Positions 10,801 to 25,800 of a stretch of DNA of 64,000 nucleotides are shown here, in pieces (positions within the stretch are counted from its first letter, which is position 1; every line of letters begins with the position of its first letter). The notes beneath the pieces were generated by a model. It was given only the letters and a program-made list of their open reading frames with translations, was not told where the DNA came from and made no database searches. The position numbers and the translations under genes were made by a program. Source of the DNA: Luscinia megarhynchos (Eukaryota > Chordata > Aves > Passeriformes > Turdidae). The stretch covers positions 32,981,942 to 33,045,941 of the forward strand of contig CM067592.1 of the NCBI GenBank assembly GCA_034336665.1, read 5' to 3'.

Positions 10801-13800
10801 GTCTGCAACTGTTGTGCTTCTGTGAAGTGTGCTTAAATGTAACAGGAGAGTGCTCATCTTTGATCTCCCTAATTGAGGACAACTTTGAGTTCCTAAAGGA
10901 GGTAAGAGTATATGGTAAAAATGCAAAATTAAAGATTGTCGTGTTTAAGGCAGTAGAGACACACATGACATTCACCTGCTGGTGACCAGGGTTGATATCA
11001 AAAGTTTCTAATTTTTTTCCCTGTTTCAATACCTTCTGAAGATAGAAACTTAACTGGTTCTGTATATATCAATTAGTCTCTTAGTATGAAAATTTCTTTA
11101 AAGCAAGTTACAGCAGTTTGGACAAAATAATAAAATGTTCTAATTACTTGGTTAAAATACTATTTCCACACAGTTATATTCTTCATGCTCTGTCACTGCA
11201 TGCAATCCCTATTGTTCATGAAGATAATCTTGCAAAGTTTTGGTAGTTTCCTATGTGTTCTGTTTAATGTCCTGGAGAAACAAAGAAGACTTGGAACTTT
11301 TTTCTTTTTCCTTGTAGGTATTTCCAGTGGATCAGTATATAATTGGGCTAGCACTTTTGCTTCTACAAACTCCAGAAAGTCAGCAAAAGTCTGTCTTGAG
11401 TCTAGGTAAAGTTCTTGTGAAAGAGGAATCCACACTCTTAAAACTATGTCTTTGTTTCTTCATACCTATGAAATAAGCACAGCATTCCCCTGGAGCTGGA
11501 TTGGGTGCTGAAAGGGGGTTTCTTTATAAGCAGAATCCCTCCTGAATTTTAAAAGTAATGGTAATAAAAATAAATTTTCCTGCTACACAGACTTTTCCCA
11601 TTGATATTACTGTATTTTAAGCTCCCTATTGTCTTGGAGTTTTATCAGTTTCATTTTTGAGCCATTGGGATATTCTTAGCTGATGTTCATGCATTCTGAA
11701 TGGTTCCTTATTACAAAGGTTGAGAGGAGGCATGGTAATCATGGCAATGTTTAGCTGTGCTTTTGACTTAGCAGTTTGGATTAGTGTAGTTATTCTAGTA
11801 AAAACAAAGGTCTGTGCTACATTCAAAGTACCATCAGGTACTTTGCTATAAACAACAGAAATGTGTGTCTCTCTAAATGAAAAATGATGAAAAAAAATTT
11901 TACCCTTTATATACACATACAGTAAATATAGGGACCTTTACTTTGCTCAAGAAGTGTTTCCTAGAAGTGTATGTGTCATGCCTAAGGTACAAATGTTTAT
12001 TCATTTTTTTTTCCTTTTCACCTTTGTTTTTTTTTCTCAACTTGTCTTAAATAGCCTACAAGCTCCTTTCATGTTCAGAAACCCACGACATTTCAACCAC
12101 AGCCCTTACTTTGGTGATGCCTGTGCTACAGATCTTATCTTCTACAGCAGTTGGAGACTGCCTATCAGGAGATGTTTCTGAAACTACCAGGCAGCAGCTG
12201 GCTGTAAACCTTTTGGGAATATTAAAGGAGAAAAGTGTGAAGGACAAAGAGGGATCGGTAAAGTGATGAAGTTTCTTTCCTTTTTTGGGGGCAGGCAGGG
12301 GAGGCATTTAAAAATTCTTCTGCATGAAGCCTATCTGCTTGAGAAAGACTCTGCATGTGTGAACTTCTTTGTGCAGTACATTGAATGGGAATGCTTGAAA
12401 ATATGTGTAGTCCATAAAACAAAAGTAGTGGTGAAGTCAAAGTTTGTTTGTTTGCTGGATATTGATTTTATTCAGCTAATAAATTTTTTTTTTTTACTTA
12501 AAGAGACAGTATAGATTGAAGAATTCACCTGTATTATTAGGCAAATAGCAGGACTTAGAAATCAGTGTGATATATATTTACACCATTTCTTTCAGAGTTG
12601 TTTATTCTCCACATCTCTTTATCCTTACTGCTATATGTGACTGTTATCTACCATTCTTTCTACCTTGGCTGAAGAGAATTACAGAGCACCTAAGTGTCAG
12701 CAAATTTTGGCTCATTAACCTGAATATTTTTGTATGTTCTGTTTGGGTTATTTTTGGGTTTTTTGTTATTTACTTATGTCCCACTTCTTTGCCATGTATT
12801 CATTTATCCCCACTGTTCCAAGAACAGGTGACAGCAAATCTCTTTGATCAAGATGTACTAGTACTGGGCTAGCTAAACTCCCTTACTTTACAGCCGTTTT
12901 GTGTAGAGAGGGTGTGATGTGGCAAGTTGGAGCCAGATATAGTGCCGTTTCTGAGTCCTGCCTTGTCTCCTTGGCCTGGAATCCCCCACCTACTTCATCT
13001 TCTGTTTCTCCAAATCTGAAAAAGCAAGCCCATCTGTGCTTCTAATAAAAAACCCCTTTTTTTATGTTCACAAAACCTTACACTTTACAGTCTGCTCTGA
13101 AAAAATAGACAGTGGCATGGCAGCGGTTACAGCTCACTTCCTTCTAAGGGGACATTCTGGGTGCTGGCCTGTACAGATGTTTGTTTCAGTGGAACATCTT
13201 CATAGCATGTCAGTCCTCTGTGCTCTGTCACTCACTCACATGTTTTGTTTTCTGTTGTGTTTTAGAACCTATTTGAATTTCTTGTCATAAGACTACTGTG
13301 TTACTGTACAACAGTATTGCAGTGCATTGTGTTACACTGGCTTCCTGTATCAAGACTTCGTTTTACTAATTCTGGTATTCTCTTTGCTTCAGAAAAGCAT
13401 GTGGAAGTTTTTCTGTTAAGGGTTTAAATAACTTTTGATGATGAACTTTTTCTGTTAGCCATGTTACAATTGAAAACAGTTGTCTTTGCTTAGAATTCTC
13501 TAACAGTCTCTTCACTTGTGTCTCACTGATCCTTGCAGAGTTCATAGCAAATAGCATGGCAGATCTTTGGTAATTCATAGTTCTCCATGCAAATGGGGAG
13601 ACAATCATTTTGCTCGAACATTGTTTGTAATAATTATGCCAATAACTTTTGGTTCTCAACTAAAAGATTGAAAATTGCAGACTCTCTTTAATGGTCCCAT
13701 AGTTATAGTCAATTTGTGTTGTAGGACCGTATCAATGGTAAGAGAATAAAATCTTAATTGAATTATCCTTAAACTTCCTTCATATTGAAAATAGACAAGA

Positions 13801-16800
13801 GAAGAAGTAGCTAAAAGAAAGCAAAATACTATCTCCACAGTGAAAAAGCTTTGAGCAAACATATAGGAGAGTAAACATGGTTAAGTTATGGTATATTTTC
13901 GTAAAATCACTGAACAGCCCAGGCAGCAAGATCATATGGTCTAGCCTTTCATAGGAAAGGGAGCCTAGATGAGATTATCTAGTATCCTATCCAATCACAT
14001 GCAAACATCCAGTGATGGGAACTGTATCATGTTCCCCGAGAGGTTGTTCCAGTGAATGATTGTTTTCACTATCAAAAATGTCTTTCTTGCAATGTCATCC
14101 CTGACCTCCTCTCAGTCTTCTTGTATCCATTGCCCTTTGTATTCTCCATGTGGCCCTTTGTGAAGGGAGAGCTTCTGTCTGCTTAGTAACTACCCTTCAA
14201 GTACTTGAAAATAATGACATTCCCTCTTGAACCTTCACTTCTGCAGAGTGAAAAGACCTGACTCATGGCACTCCTTTGGCCCCTCTTCAGACCATCCACA
14301 TCTGTTTTGGAACTGTGGGGGCCAGAACTGGACACATTACTCCCTATGCAGTCTGGCAAGCGTTGGTGAAGTGGGATGATCACATCTCTCTCTGTCAGCA
14401 GTGCCCCCACGGGTGCAGCTCAGAATCCATTTGCCTCAGTAGCTGCAGCAGTGCACTGCTGTCCTGGTGTCTGTGTATTGCCTGCTGGGCTCCTCTTGGC
14501 AAAGCTGTTCCACTGCTCATGGGTCCGAGCCTGGCTGGACTCTTTGGTTTTGTGCTCCCAGGTGCAGGACTCTGCACTTCCCTTCACACAGCTCTTGTGG
14601 CCCTGTCTCCCAGCCTGTTCATATCTCTGAAAGGTGGCTCTCCCTGCCAATGTGTCCCTCTGAATACCCAGTTTAATGACACAGCAAACGTGGTGAGGGT
14701 GCTTTTGGTCCTGTCATCCAGATCGTTCATGGAGATGTTACAACGTGAAGCTCAGTAGTGATCCCTGGGTGGCCTTGACTGTGACAGGCTGCCAGCCTCA
14801 GTAAAACAAATTGATCCGGAAGAAAGGAGGTATTGAGAACCTCTGTCTTGCCAGCATTATCAGTAACTTTTTCTGTGTCCTGTCTAGTAATGGGCATGTT
14901 TCTTCCCCAGGCTTCTGCTTAACTGCTTATATATCTGATCAGCCATTGCTTCTTTTTGATATCTCTGGCCAATTCCAGTTCCAGCTGAATCCTGACCTTC
15001 ATGTATACAACCCTGTAAACCCTAGCAAGGATTTGAGTCCCCAGTGGGTATTTGGCCCCTTGCCATTGAGGCTATGCTTCTTCTTTTTCCTTTAACAGCA
15101 CTCAAAAGTTAAATGTCCTTTAATGGCCTTTTTTTTTTCCTTCTGCATTTATGGTAGTGGGGAATATTTCTAACTTTCATGCCATGATTTTGAAAGTTAG
15201 GCTAGGCCTTCACATATGCTTTGCCATTGAGGGATTTTATATATATATCTATATCTATATGTGTGTGTGTATATATGTATGTGTGTGTATACACATGTGC
15301 ATGTATACACGCACCCCCCCATATATATGTGTGTGTATATATATATATATATACACACATATATATATATATATAGATGTTGATAGACTGAAATTTTCTA
15401 CTGAGCTTGCTTGATTAGAGTGTAGCAATAAAACAAAATTGTGATCATAGCCTCCCAATAAAGGAAGAAGTAGTGAGTACAATTACATAGCAAAACCTTT
15501 TTGGGATGTAGTGTGGAATGGGAAATATCAATAGAATATTTCAGGCTCTACCAATTTTAGCAATTTTTCTCAGGCACTTAAAAACTTATGAAAACTGAAA
15601 CAAACGATGACACCACCACTACAAACACAAAACCCCCCCCACAAATAAGCAACAAAGAAAAATCCCAAAGAAAACCCCTAAAACAAAAGGCCTTTCATAG
15701 TCTGATCTTGATTTCAAGACCTGTTATCTTCTACAGGCAGGCAACTAAACTGTGCATCTTATTGATCCTGACACTCTCATTAGCCCTCTGTCTGTCCTTG
15801 GATAAAGTTTTAATACCTTTTTCAATAAAAGGAAGTATCACAGCTGTATCCAAAAGAGATTTTTGGCTCAAAATAATCTTGCCAGCCAGAGGAGCTAGCA
15901 CTTTAGATTGCTGATTTTCCACGTACAGTAGTTGTAATGTGTAAGTAATGGAATAAGCTAATTTTAATGTAATTTTTAAAAAGTAATCTAAAATACAGGG
16001 ACATTCTACCTTCCATTAGCCTAAATAAATTCACATGGAATCAAACATTGTGATTAAAATTAAATTCTGCACTTTTAATTAGAACAGCTTTTGCCACTCC
16101 AAGTGTTTTTTTCCCTGACTCTTTAAAGCTGAGTGGGCCCTAGCCTTTTGGATTCTGAGTTCCACTTACAATGTTCATTTGGTGATCTCTTCTCAAATAC
16201 TTTCTTCACCTTATCTTTTTATAAATGTTCTTCTCCTGATTACTACCTGCGCACTGCTGTCTAGATAATGTAAAGATATTTTGTAAGGATGCAGATAATT
16301 AGTGCAGAAGAGATGTCATGTCTTGTATTAAACTTTCCTTTTTTAATGAAAAACTTTGAATTTTATTTTACAGGAGCTTTAAAATATATATACTCTTATA
16401 CAGAAATACGACTTAAAAGAATTCCTCATTTGTATTTTACAACTTTCATGCTGCTAAATGGTATCTTCCATGACTGCAACTGTTACTGAAAAGGCACAGT
16501 AGTATATGATCCCTATATTCCTGGTTAATGCCTCGTTTTGTACCCTTCAGTGCTTAGTACAAATACAGGAAGTTAATGTGGCCTTGTCTTAACTCCTTAT
16601 GACTGTGATTAATAAGTCATGTTCCAGCTAATACTTCTTTATTTATTTGTGTTAGTGATTAGAATGTACTAGCTTATATCTTAGTTTTGAGAACAAGAGT
16701 TGTGTGTCAGTCCAAAGAATGATAAGAAGAATACATAATGACTTGTTGACATATTTGAGGTACTCTCAAGGAGAAAAAATATCCATATCCAAAGACCGTA

Positions 16801-19800
16801 TCCAAACAAGTCCATGGAAATAGTTAGCATATGTAGATGTTTCAGAAATACAACCTAGTCTGTTAGGGTACTGAGCAGGAATGCTTTGACGAGAGTTCCC
16901 CATGCATCCAGGAATGCTATTAAAGTAATGTTATCTTTCTAACCTAACAAATTGGGTAGAGTTTACTTCCCTGTTTTTAGTGACACAACTGCCACAGTAG
17001 AACATTTTGTTCTGAGAAGCAAAGCATTTCTTAAACAAAAAAAGTGAAGTCAGGTTAACTTAAACTGTGGTATTAAGTACTACTAAGAAGTAAGACAGTT
17101 TTTAAAAATATGTAGATGATAGTTAAAATTCTGGGATTATCCTTTGATTGTCACAAATGTAAGTTTTTGATGTACTCCAGAATTACAAAGTCCATTTTAG
17201 TGGGCTAGTAGCACTGCAGTTAAAATCAAGAACAGGAGTGATGGATGTCAGGTAAAATGGGAACTTCTGAACAGGGAATTACTAACCCATTGAAACATCT
17301 GTATTCATATAAAAGATTTTGAAAAAATGTATCACAGTTTGTTATTTGTATTTATTGCATTTGGACCATAAAACTGTTTTGGATGTTACAATTGTTCTTT
17401 AATGGTATATTATTTGTTTGATTGAGACTTTCATTTGTTTCACTTGTTCTCAGGTGTCCTGCAAACTCCTTTGCCCCATAACCAACTCTTACAGTTCATT
17501 GTATACAACCTGGAAGATCATGGAGCTCATGAAAGAGAAGTCTGCAGTTACTAAGTGGTTATCTTCAGTGAAGTCACTGCTGCCTGTTAGCACTCAAGTA
17601 CCTGTCCATGTTTTTCTTTTGTTGGCTTATTTACTGATCCAAGAAAATGGAGACAGTCTTCGTGATGTACTCCAGGCTACAACAGAAATAGCCAAGGCTG
17701 ATTGTTCTCAGGTAAAGGTTTATTTTTAGTGGTTTGGGATTTTTTTCAGGAGTTGGGTTGGATTTTGCAGCTGGAGAGGGGCAGGTCTGCCACAGCTTCG
17801 TGATCCTAGGTCCGACAAGGGGCAAGGCTGCATTCCCAGTAGGTACAGTATGGATCCCTCCAGCAACAGAGCGTAGATGGTCAGTGTGCTGAGAACTCTG
17901 GATCCCAGTCTCACCAGCTGTTGGCATCTGGACACTGCAGTGGCTGATGTAGACTGCCCCTCATTCTGCACGGATGTGCACACACGTATATTCTCAGCTT
18001 GCCCTCTTTTATGTGTCACTTAGAGCAAAATATGTATTATGTCTCTGTTTTGGAGTATTTTGTGGTTGTTTAGACTTAGGAAGGAGACTGGCTTGTTAGT
18101 ATTATCCAGGAAGCATGAAAATACAACATGAGCCTGAAAAGGGGCTACCAAATAATTTCTTACTTTGGGTGACCTTATAAATTATTCTCTATGTTCTTTT
18201 GTGGTTACTGGAAAACTGCCAAGTCCCTTGTGACAATTTTGTTCTTGCTTCTTAGAAATATGTGCATAGTCTTTGTGTTCTTCAGTATTGAATTCAACCT
18301 AGAATTATACAGGATGCTTAATCTTACCTATGTAATCTGGAAAGATTAAGGGGCTTGTCTGGAAACAGCAACGTAATGCAGAAAGTATTGTACAGAAACA
18401 ATCATAACATATTTGTAAAAGGCAGGAGGGAAGCATTGATTCAGTTTTAATTTATGCCATAAAGACAGGCTTTATTTTCCTTGCATTTTTTTAAATTGCT
18501 TTCTTCTTAAAGAGTTAGCATGTTCTAGCACAAGAGTTTAAAATGTTATCATTTTGACTGTATTATTTAAGTACATGTTGAAAAGATGGTAGCATAAAAA
18601 TCTTATCTCCAGGAAAAACAAAATCCTTTAACAAGCAGAAAGGTTAGTAGAATGATTTTGCTGGGAAATAACACTTTTTACCTCCTACAAGCCATTTAGA
18701 CCTCTTGTTGAGAGGAAGGGTGTGGAGCTAATCAATGAAAAGGGAAATAATGTAAAATTTGGAAGTAATGAAAACTGTGATCTGATTATGACAATGTGAT
18801 CCTAAGTCAGAGGTTAGAAATGGGTCTTCCAGATATATTTCCTCTTGTAACTGAGACACATTTTTGAGGGAAGACACAAAGCTTAGGGGAACTTATAGAT
18901 ACTCTGTTGACCTACTTTTTTTTTCCCCCAAAGTAGTTATTAAAACTTTAGTTACTTCTGTGTAAAAAACTTCTGCACTTCTGTGTAAAAGCAAAGCTGA
19001 GCTGCTGTAGAACCACCTGGTTATCTCTTCTTTAACTTTGTTTTTTCTTGAAAATATTTCTGTAAGTCAGCTTTCAAAACTCTTATGAGTGGTATACGTC
19101 AACTATGAGTAGCTGACGTGTCCACTATGTAGTTTGTAACCAGGCGTCCAGGTCTCAGTTCTTGTAAATTCAGTATTCTGTAGGAAGAGACATACATCTG
19201 CCCTGTTGTGGGCATCTTTCTTGGACTTCTGATCCAAGCTGCTGCAGGTAGGGCAGGCTTTTTTCTTGTGCCTAGCTGACTGTGTAAAAATTACCAAGAT
19301 AGCTCCAGGTGCTCTGAGAGAGTGGCTTTCTATTTTTGTGTACTGTCTCTAGCCTGTTTTGTTGCATTGAGTCTTTGAGTTGGATGATGAATCACTGGCA
19401 TATTACAGGAAAGGGAAAGGAGTAATGCTTTACTAACTATTTGATGTAGTTGTTCCAAATGTAGTTTAACAGTCAGTTTAACAAGAAAAGCAAGAAGCTG
19501 CTGAAAAAATATCAGTGCAGTAATATTGTACCTGAGCAGAAAGGCCTGAAGCCTGACTGTAGGGAGTTAGTGTTGTCAATTTCATTGGATTAATCTAAAA
19601 TAGTTCCACTGACTTTAAATGAACAGGTTTAGAGACAAGTCGAATTTATAGAATTATAGAAGCTTTAGACGGATACAGAGAGAGTTATTTAACCTGAAGC
19701 TGTTTGTGTTTAGCATTATGTGTGTGGGTTTTTCTGCTTTGTTTATTCTTATTTTAATCGAATGGTTTTGTTCACCAATACAGTAAGTAAGATTAATGGG

Positions 19801-22800
19801 GACATCCTGTTGAGCTAACTATGGTGGTCAGACTATCTTAGAATTAAGATATCTCCCAGGCTCATGAAAAAGTTCTCCCTGGTACTGGGTAGCATAGCTT
19901 GTGTCCAAAGGCAATGAGAGGATGAAGTTCGGACTTCATCATATCTTTTTTCCTCTAGCAATCAGCAGAAGTCCATATGAGTTTGAAACCAAAATGCATG
20001 GCCAAAATGCAGAACTCCACCTGATTTGGTGATGCTTTCTTACTGGCTCACATTTTGTCAGCTAAGAAGGAGTGCAGGTGGGGAGCTTTTAGTTTCTAAA
20101 ATTACTGTGGGCTTTAAAATACTTTTCTGCAAAATACGTAATGTAATCAGGTATCTTTCTAGTAGTATCACATAAAGCAATCAGTATAATTGGAAATATA
20201 GCAGATGTTCTGCTAGTAGCATTTGAAAATTTGGCATGGAAAAAATAGTGTACTTTATTGGGATGATGTTTCTGTTCTTAGTCCTCAGTTAACTGCAACT
20301 GATGACACCATGTTCTCCAGTTAGCAGTATTTAATGCATTGTTAATTTTTAAATTAAAGCAATGTATGAAATCTCAAAAAGATTAAACTCAAAAAGATTT
20401 CAATGCTTTGAAAATTCTCCTTACTGTCTGGCTCATTTGAAGGCGGCATCAGGTGGCCTCTGTCTTGTCTCTGACAAGTTGTATCGTTCTGAGTCTGGTT
20501 AATGGCTCCTGAGAGATTATTACAGTGTAGCACTGCACTGGAAGATTATCACATTGTTTCTTGTAGGTGCAGTGCTCTCTGAGGCAGAAGACTTACCTGA
20601 GACTTGTCTCATCTTTCTCTTGCAATAACAGTACAGCAAGAGAAAGAATTGAAGCTCTCGGATGGAGGATATAACTGATTACTTTAATAAACTGAGTCAG
20701 CAGTGTGATGGCATCTAACACTAACATTTTGATGGCAGATTTACCCTTCAGGAATTGCTGTATTTGTTTCTGTGTTTTATCCAGTTCCACAGAAATAAAT
20801 GATGCTTTATAAAAGATGGTGGAAGTAACTGGTTGGAATGTAAGTTAAGAAAGTGAAAAACTCATCGCAACAAACTTGTTAGATATTTTGAGTCTTCAGT
20901 TCCTTAGGGCACTTTCTGAAGGATGCAGTGCAGGGTGATTTGCTATTCTGAAGGAGGAAGCCAGAGGACAGGTATGGAAAGAAGAAAACAAAAAGTGACT
21001 GTTAAGCCAAATTTTAATTTTAGACAGTCACATCTATAATAACTTGAATCTGTTCCTGTGGTGTTAGTGGCACTTAAACACTCAGTTTAAAGACAGATAT
21101 TTGTAACAGGTATATATATTCTGAATTTTTTGAATCTTTGAATCATATCCAAATCAAAGTAAGTTTGGCCTAGAAGTTTATTAGCTACTACTTCAGCACT
21201 TAATGTTGCAGAAGTTAAATTTCTAAAGGGCGAAATTAAGAAGTGTCTACTTTGGAGCCACTGTAAATTACCTGTTCTCCAGCAGAGAATATAGAAATGC
21301 TGAGATGTCGAGGCAAAGGTCATAGCCTAAGAAGAATTGTGTGGTGAGAGTTTTTGTTGTTTGTTGTTTGGGGTTTTTTTAAGTAATGTAGACAGTCACA
21401 AATTCTACTACTAGTGAAATTCTATTACTTTGTTGTTCACATAGGGACACAATGGTTGCAGCTGTGGATATTGAATTGAAAAGCCACAGGTGATTCCTGT
21501 GCAAAATCTAGTTGAAGAATTGTATTTCAAAACAAAACAGTCAGAAAGAAAGATTGTTTTCATGTTTATTCCAACTCTTCACAGAGTTCACTAACAGTAG
21601 CTCCCATTTTCACACTGAATGTTTTTGTAAGGTGTCTGTTGTCTAAACTAATGGAGCACTTAAAAAATCACTAGGTTAAAAAATGATCATCATAATTGTT
21701 CTTGCAGATATTTTTCTGGTTATGTTTTTTTTGTTAGGTTTTTTTTTTTTCTGTACCCTGTCCATGAAAGAGTCTACAGAATGTTTCTCTACCTGTATCT
21801 CCTCTTTCTCCACTGAGTAAAAGCCTTATTTTGATGCAAGATAATGGTTTTAGCTGAAGAATTTTGGACTAGTGGTTCCGGGCTTTCACTATGCAAAAAA
21901 ACCAAGAAGAATTTTGTGAAGGCTAAGGAATAAAGAGTAATACATGGACTGTTAGGCTTTCTGAAGTCAAATTGCTGCACAGGTTGCAGAGACACATGGA
22001 GGTCTTTCTAATTGGATGAACTGTCTTGTGCAGAAATTGTTATTACACTCTGTGAAACCCTTGCTATGCTACAAGGAGAAGAAATTAAATCATCTGTCTG
22101 AGGTCACTGGTGGACATAGCACAAAATCTATTACTGTTATTTGAGGATTATGATTCTATAGGGGACGTGCATTCTTTATGGTCTTTCAGCTGCTGGAATG
22201 AGCTATTTTAGTGGTAAATGACACCTTCTGGGAAATTCATCTGAAGATGCATTATTTTCTGTTCTTTGGGGTTTGGGAGTGCATTAGTACCCAAAAATGT
22301 AAAATCTATTTTTATTCCTGTAGCAAACATGTTTAAGAATATGTTGAACAGAATTTGGCTCATTCAGGTGATGCTTGATGGTTTGGTTTTTTTTTTATTT
22401 GTTATGTAAACTTTAGTGAGTAGCTGTAGGGAAAGAATCATGCCATAGTCCAAGCTTGTGGACAGACTCTTCATTATTGTGTCTTATTGATTAGGATCCT
22501 GCTAGAGTACATGAAACTTTTGAAAACCTAGCTTGTGTTTTCTAAAAAGAGCTTCTCATTTTTGAGAGAAATTTATTTTATTATTTTATAACGAGAAACT
22601 TAGCTACATTTATGAACTTTCCTTCATTACCTGTTCCTTCATTTGTCTGAATTGTCCAGTAGTTTTGTCTTTTTCATTGAAGCAAGAAATGCCAGAGTAT
22701 AGTATGCTTTCAGAAATCTTCTCATTTCACTGTCTTGCCTACTGAACAACTACGTTGATGGCTGATCTGCCAAAATTCAGCCCAGAAATAAACCTGCTGT

Positions 22801-25800
22801 TCTCCCTTAGCTTGTGCTTTTGAAGAAGAACAGTTGCCTCATAGCTCAGAAAAAAGAAATCATGACACCAAATGGCAGAGTCTGCTTCCCAGGTGTATTT
22901 ATTAAATAATATCATTTTGTCTCACGAGTTTAGTTTTATTTTAAACGCGAGAATTGTTGAGAAATCACAGCACCATTTTTGTGATGCAAATTAGTTTTGA
23001 AACCAACCAACACGATGTCAAAATCATTCTTCAGATTTCCAATGACTGTTTTGACCTAACTTATGCATCCTCTGGTACCATGTGGAATGTAGGAGGCAGT
23101 GATTACAGGCACCATGCCTCCCATTCTGAAGCTGATTCCTGCATGCTGGGAGCTAGTGAATTGTCATATCAGCTTTGTGGAGCTGTTGCACCCTTGATGA
23201 AGATGTAGCAGAAATTTAATATTGAAATTAATCCCATCATTGTATGAGTGTGATGAAGAGAGGAGCAGCTTTGCTGTACCAGAACATTTTGGTGTTTTTC
23301 CTAATCTTACGATTGAAATATACAGAAATATTCAAAACAAACAGACTGTAAAGAATACTGCTTTTAAAGAAGTTTCTAAGTGTCTGTATAGTGGCACATG
23401 CATAAATATTTCCTGAGAATTTTGGAAATCAAACTTAGTATCTGTTTACTAAATGTTAGTGTAAAAGTCATTGTAGAACTTTGATGTAATATATGTTTAC
23501 TGTAGAATAAACTTCATAACAAGATAATGTAGATACAGGACTTGAAATGAGCTTCCCATTATAGCTGACGAAGTCTGGGCTTAAGCTGACTGGCTTTAGA
23601 GGGTTTGAATGCTATTATAACTAAGGATTATGAATATAACTTTTTTTTAATATCATTTGGTGTCACTGCTGGTGTGTAGTCCAGTATAGCTGCAACTGAG
23701 AAAAATGAAGGAAGTGGTCTATTGACTTGAGAACTAGCTTAAGATGAAGCTGAGTTGCCAAAGAACCTGCCTCTGGCAAGAGGAAGGGTTACTATGGGAA
23801 GAGACTGGAAGGGAGCAACTCAGGTAAGGGTGTTGATCACTGTAATGACATATTTGCAATCTCTACTGCTGTCTTATGTAGCCTGTTTGCCCAGCACAGC
23901 ATGTATCAGGGATGGATATGATTTAAAGAATTCACAAAATCCTCTTATCCTCTGAGGTGAGAGCCTCCCACTTATTCTGCTGCATACAAAACTTTTTCTG
24001 GATAATTTTATTAGAAGACATTTCTTCCCTATTCACATGTTAACAGCTGTGTGAAAAACTTACGGATCGGGTAGAGAAGCATGTGTGACCTCCTTGAGGA
24101 TTTTGAAATTTAACATGGTGTTGCAGGTTGCTGTATTAGCAACCTGCCCCAAAGATATCCAATGCCCACTGCTTACTCATCACCCTGCAGTTTACCTTGT
24201 ATCATTCAAAGATTTAGGTAGCAGTAAAACAGGTGATATATTTTTATTCTTGACACTCAAGGTACAAAAGGTGCCCAGAAATAAAACTGCTTTCCTCTCT
24301 CAGGTCTCCTGTATTAAAGGAGACTTTTTTTCTGCCTGTATTATTTGGTTTCTGTGCAACCTTACTGTTTTGACTTAAACAAAGTCTTGATTTAACCAAA
24401 ACAGGTTCTAGCTTGAGGGATGTTGAGCCTTTGGCACTCAAGTCTTCTTTTGGGTTCTCTTTAATCAGGAAGTTAATTTTAGTTTTCTTCCTGTATACTG
24501 ATGTACATAATTTTCTCTTGGGCAGTGCTTTTGTCTCTTTAGCATGAGTAAAGTGGGGAAATACAACTGCACAGACCAGCTGAAACGAATCATTATAGTT
24601 AGGGAGTGGGAAGAAGAGGTCAGGCAGCAAATGAAACCTCATGCTTTGAGTGCAGGTTTCACTTCTCTATGTTTTAGTGTTAATACAGACATTAACATTT
24701 AATCTTATTGCTGAATTTTAACTGGGAGTAGAATTTACATTAATCAATTCTGCCATGTGCTAGCAAAGTGGTGTAACTTACTTCCCCTATGCCCTTTTCT
24801 GTTTTAAGGAATATCATGACAGCAGGGAACATCAGTGTTTTCAACACTGTTTTGTTGACAAATCATTGCCACCAAGGTACTGTGAAGAAGCTAAGTTCTA
24901 GCCTAGCCAGAATCAGGACACAACGGAAGCTGTAAAACTGCCCAACTTTTCTTAAATCCAGAAGTTTGAAAGAAAGGGGAGGGAGGCTGCTAGTGGGAAA
25001 ATGCTTTCAGTTTGTCTGTGAAAATGTGTTCAGATGACTACTGCCCTAAATTCTTAGCCTCATTTATTGATTGTGCTTTGAAATATTTACATAAAGTTAG
25101 TCCTCTTTCTAGGGAGATCATAGGGTGATGACTGACTCTATGGAAGGTAGACAGCAACCTTGAGAAATACAGAAAGAGGAAGACTAGTGCATTCCACAAA
25201 AATCTGGAATATTGTTGATTTATGAAGGAATTTGTTCTATTTCAGAATATCAAATACTATTTGGAAAATGGAAAAAAGTAATGCATTATAGTTAATTCAT
25301 TAGGTGGTAAATGCAGATTCTACAACTTAGTTTAAGTTTGTGGAAGGACCAGTTCACATTGCTGTAAAGACAGTGATGACTTATAGAATAAACCATATTT
25401 TTTTTGGTCTCTGTTTTGGAACCAGAACAGAGCCAGGTATGCAATATCCCAGAGCACTTGAATTATTAATTATTATTCTTCCCGTGGACTGAGACGGATC
25501 TATTTACAGTGAAAAATGTTATCATCTTCTCATGTAAAGTGCATGTTGAAACAAATGTTGTAGCAGAATTTTCCAATTTTTTTAACCGATATCTGGATAT
25601 ATAAGATATATATAAATCTCATATATAAATAGCATATGTATTTGTGTCTGTGTGTTTGTGTTTTCAGTAGTCAAAAAAAATAGACATCACGGGTAGACTT
25701 AATTTAAGATTAGATTTAATCACACCAATAGGAGGGTGCAGAAGAAAAAACTGTAGCACCTGCTGGTGTGAAGGCACTGAAAATATCCAAAAGGGAATGG

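Larger units (their letters stand above)
12258..17453. other. FOCAD intron 5 (phase 0, 5.2 kb)
   Basis: Contains a large minus-strand CR1 fragment at 13902-14790, a possible further repeat remnant to about 15080, a TA/TG microsatellite at 15237-15377 and an A/C-rich patch near 15600-15690. The rest is AT-rich and featureless to me. Confidence 0.75.

Noticed and set aside
14276..14758. 160-codon ORF on the + strand
   Set aside because: It lies antisense within a minus-oriented CR1 fragment; an ORF by chance in GC-richer LINE sequence.
15151..15482. ORFs rich in Tyr-Ile and Cys-Val on both strands
   Set aside because: They are translations of the TA/TG microsatellite.
24244..24642. 132-codon minus-strand ORF in intron 6
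   Set aside because: No recognisable domain, no splice context, AT-rich composition; most likely chance.
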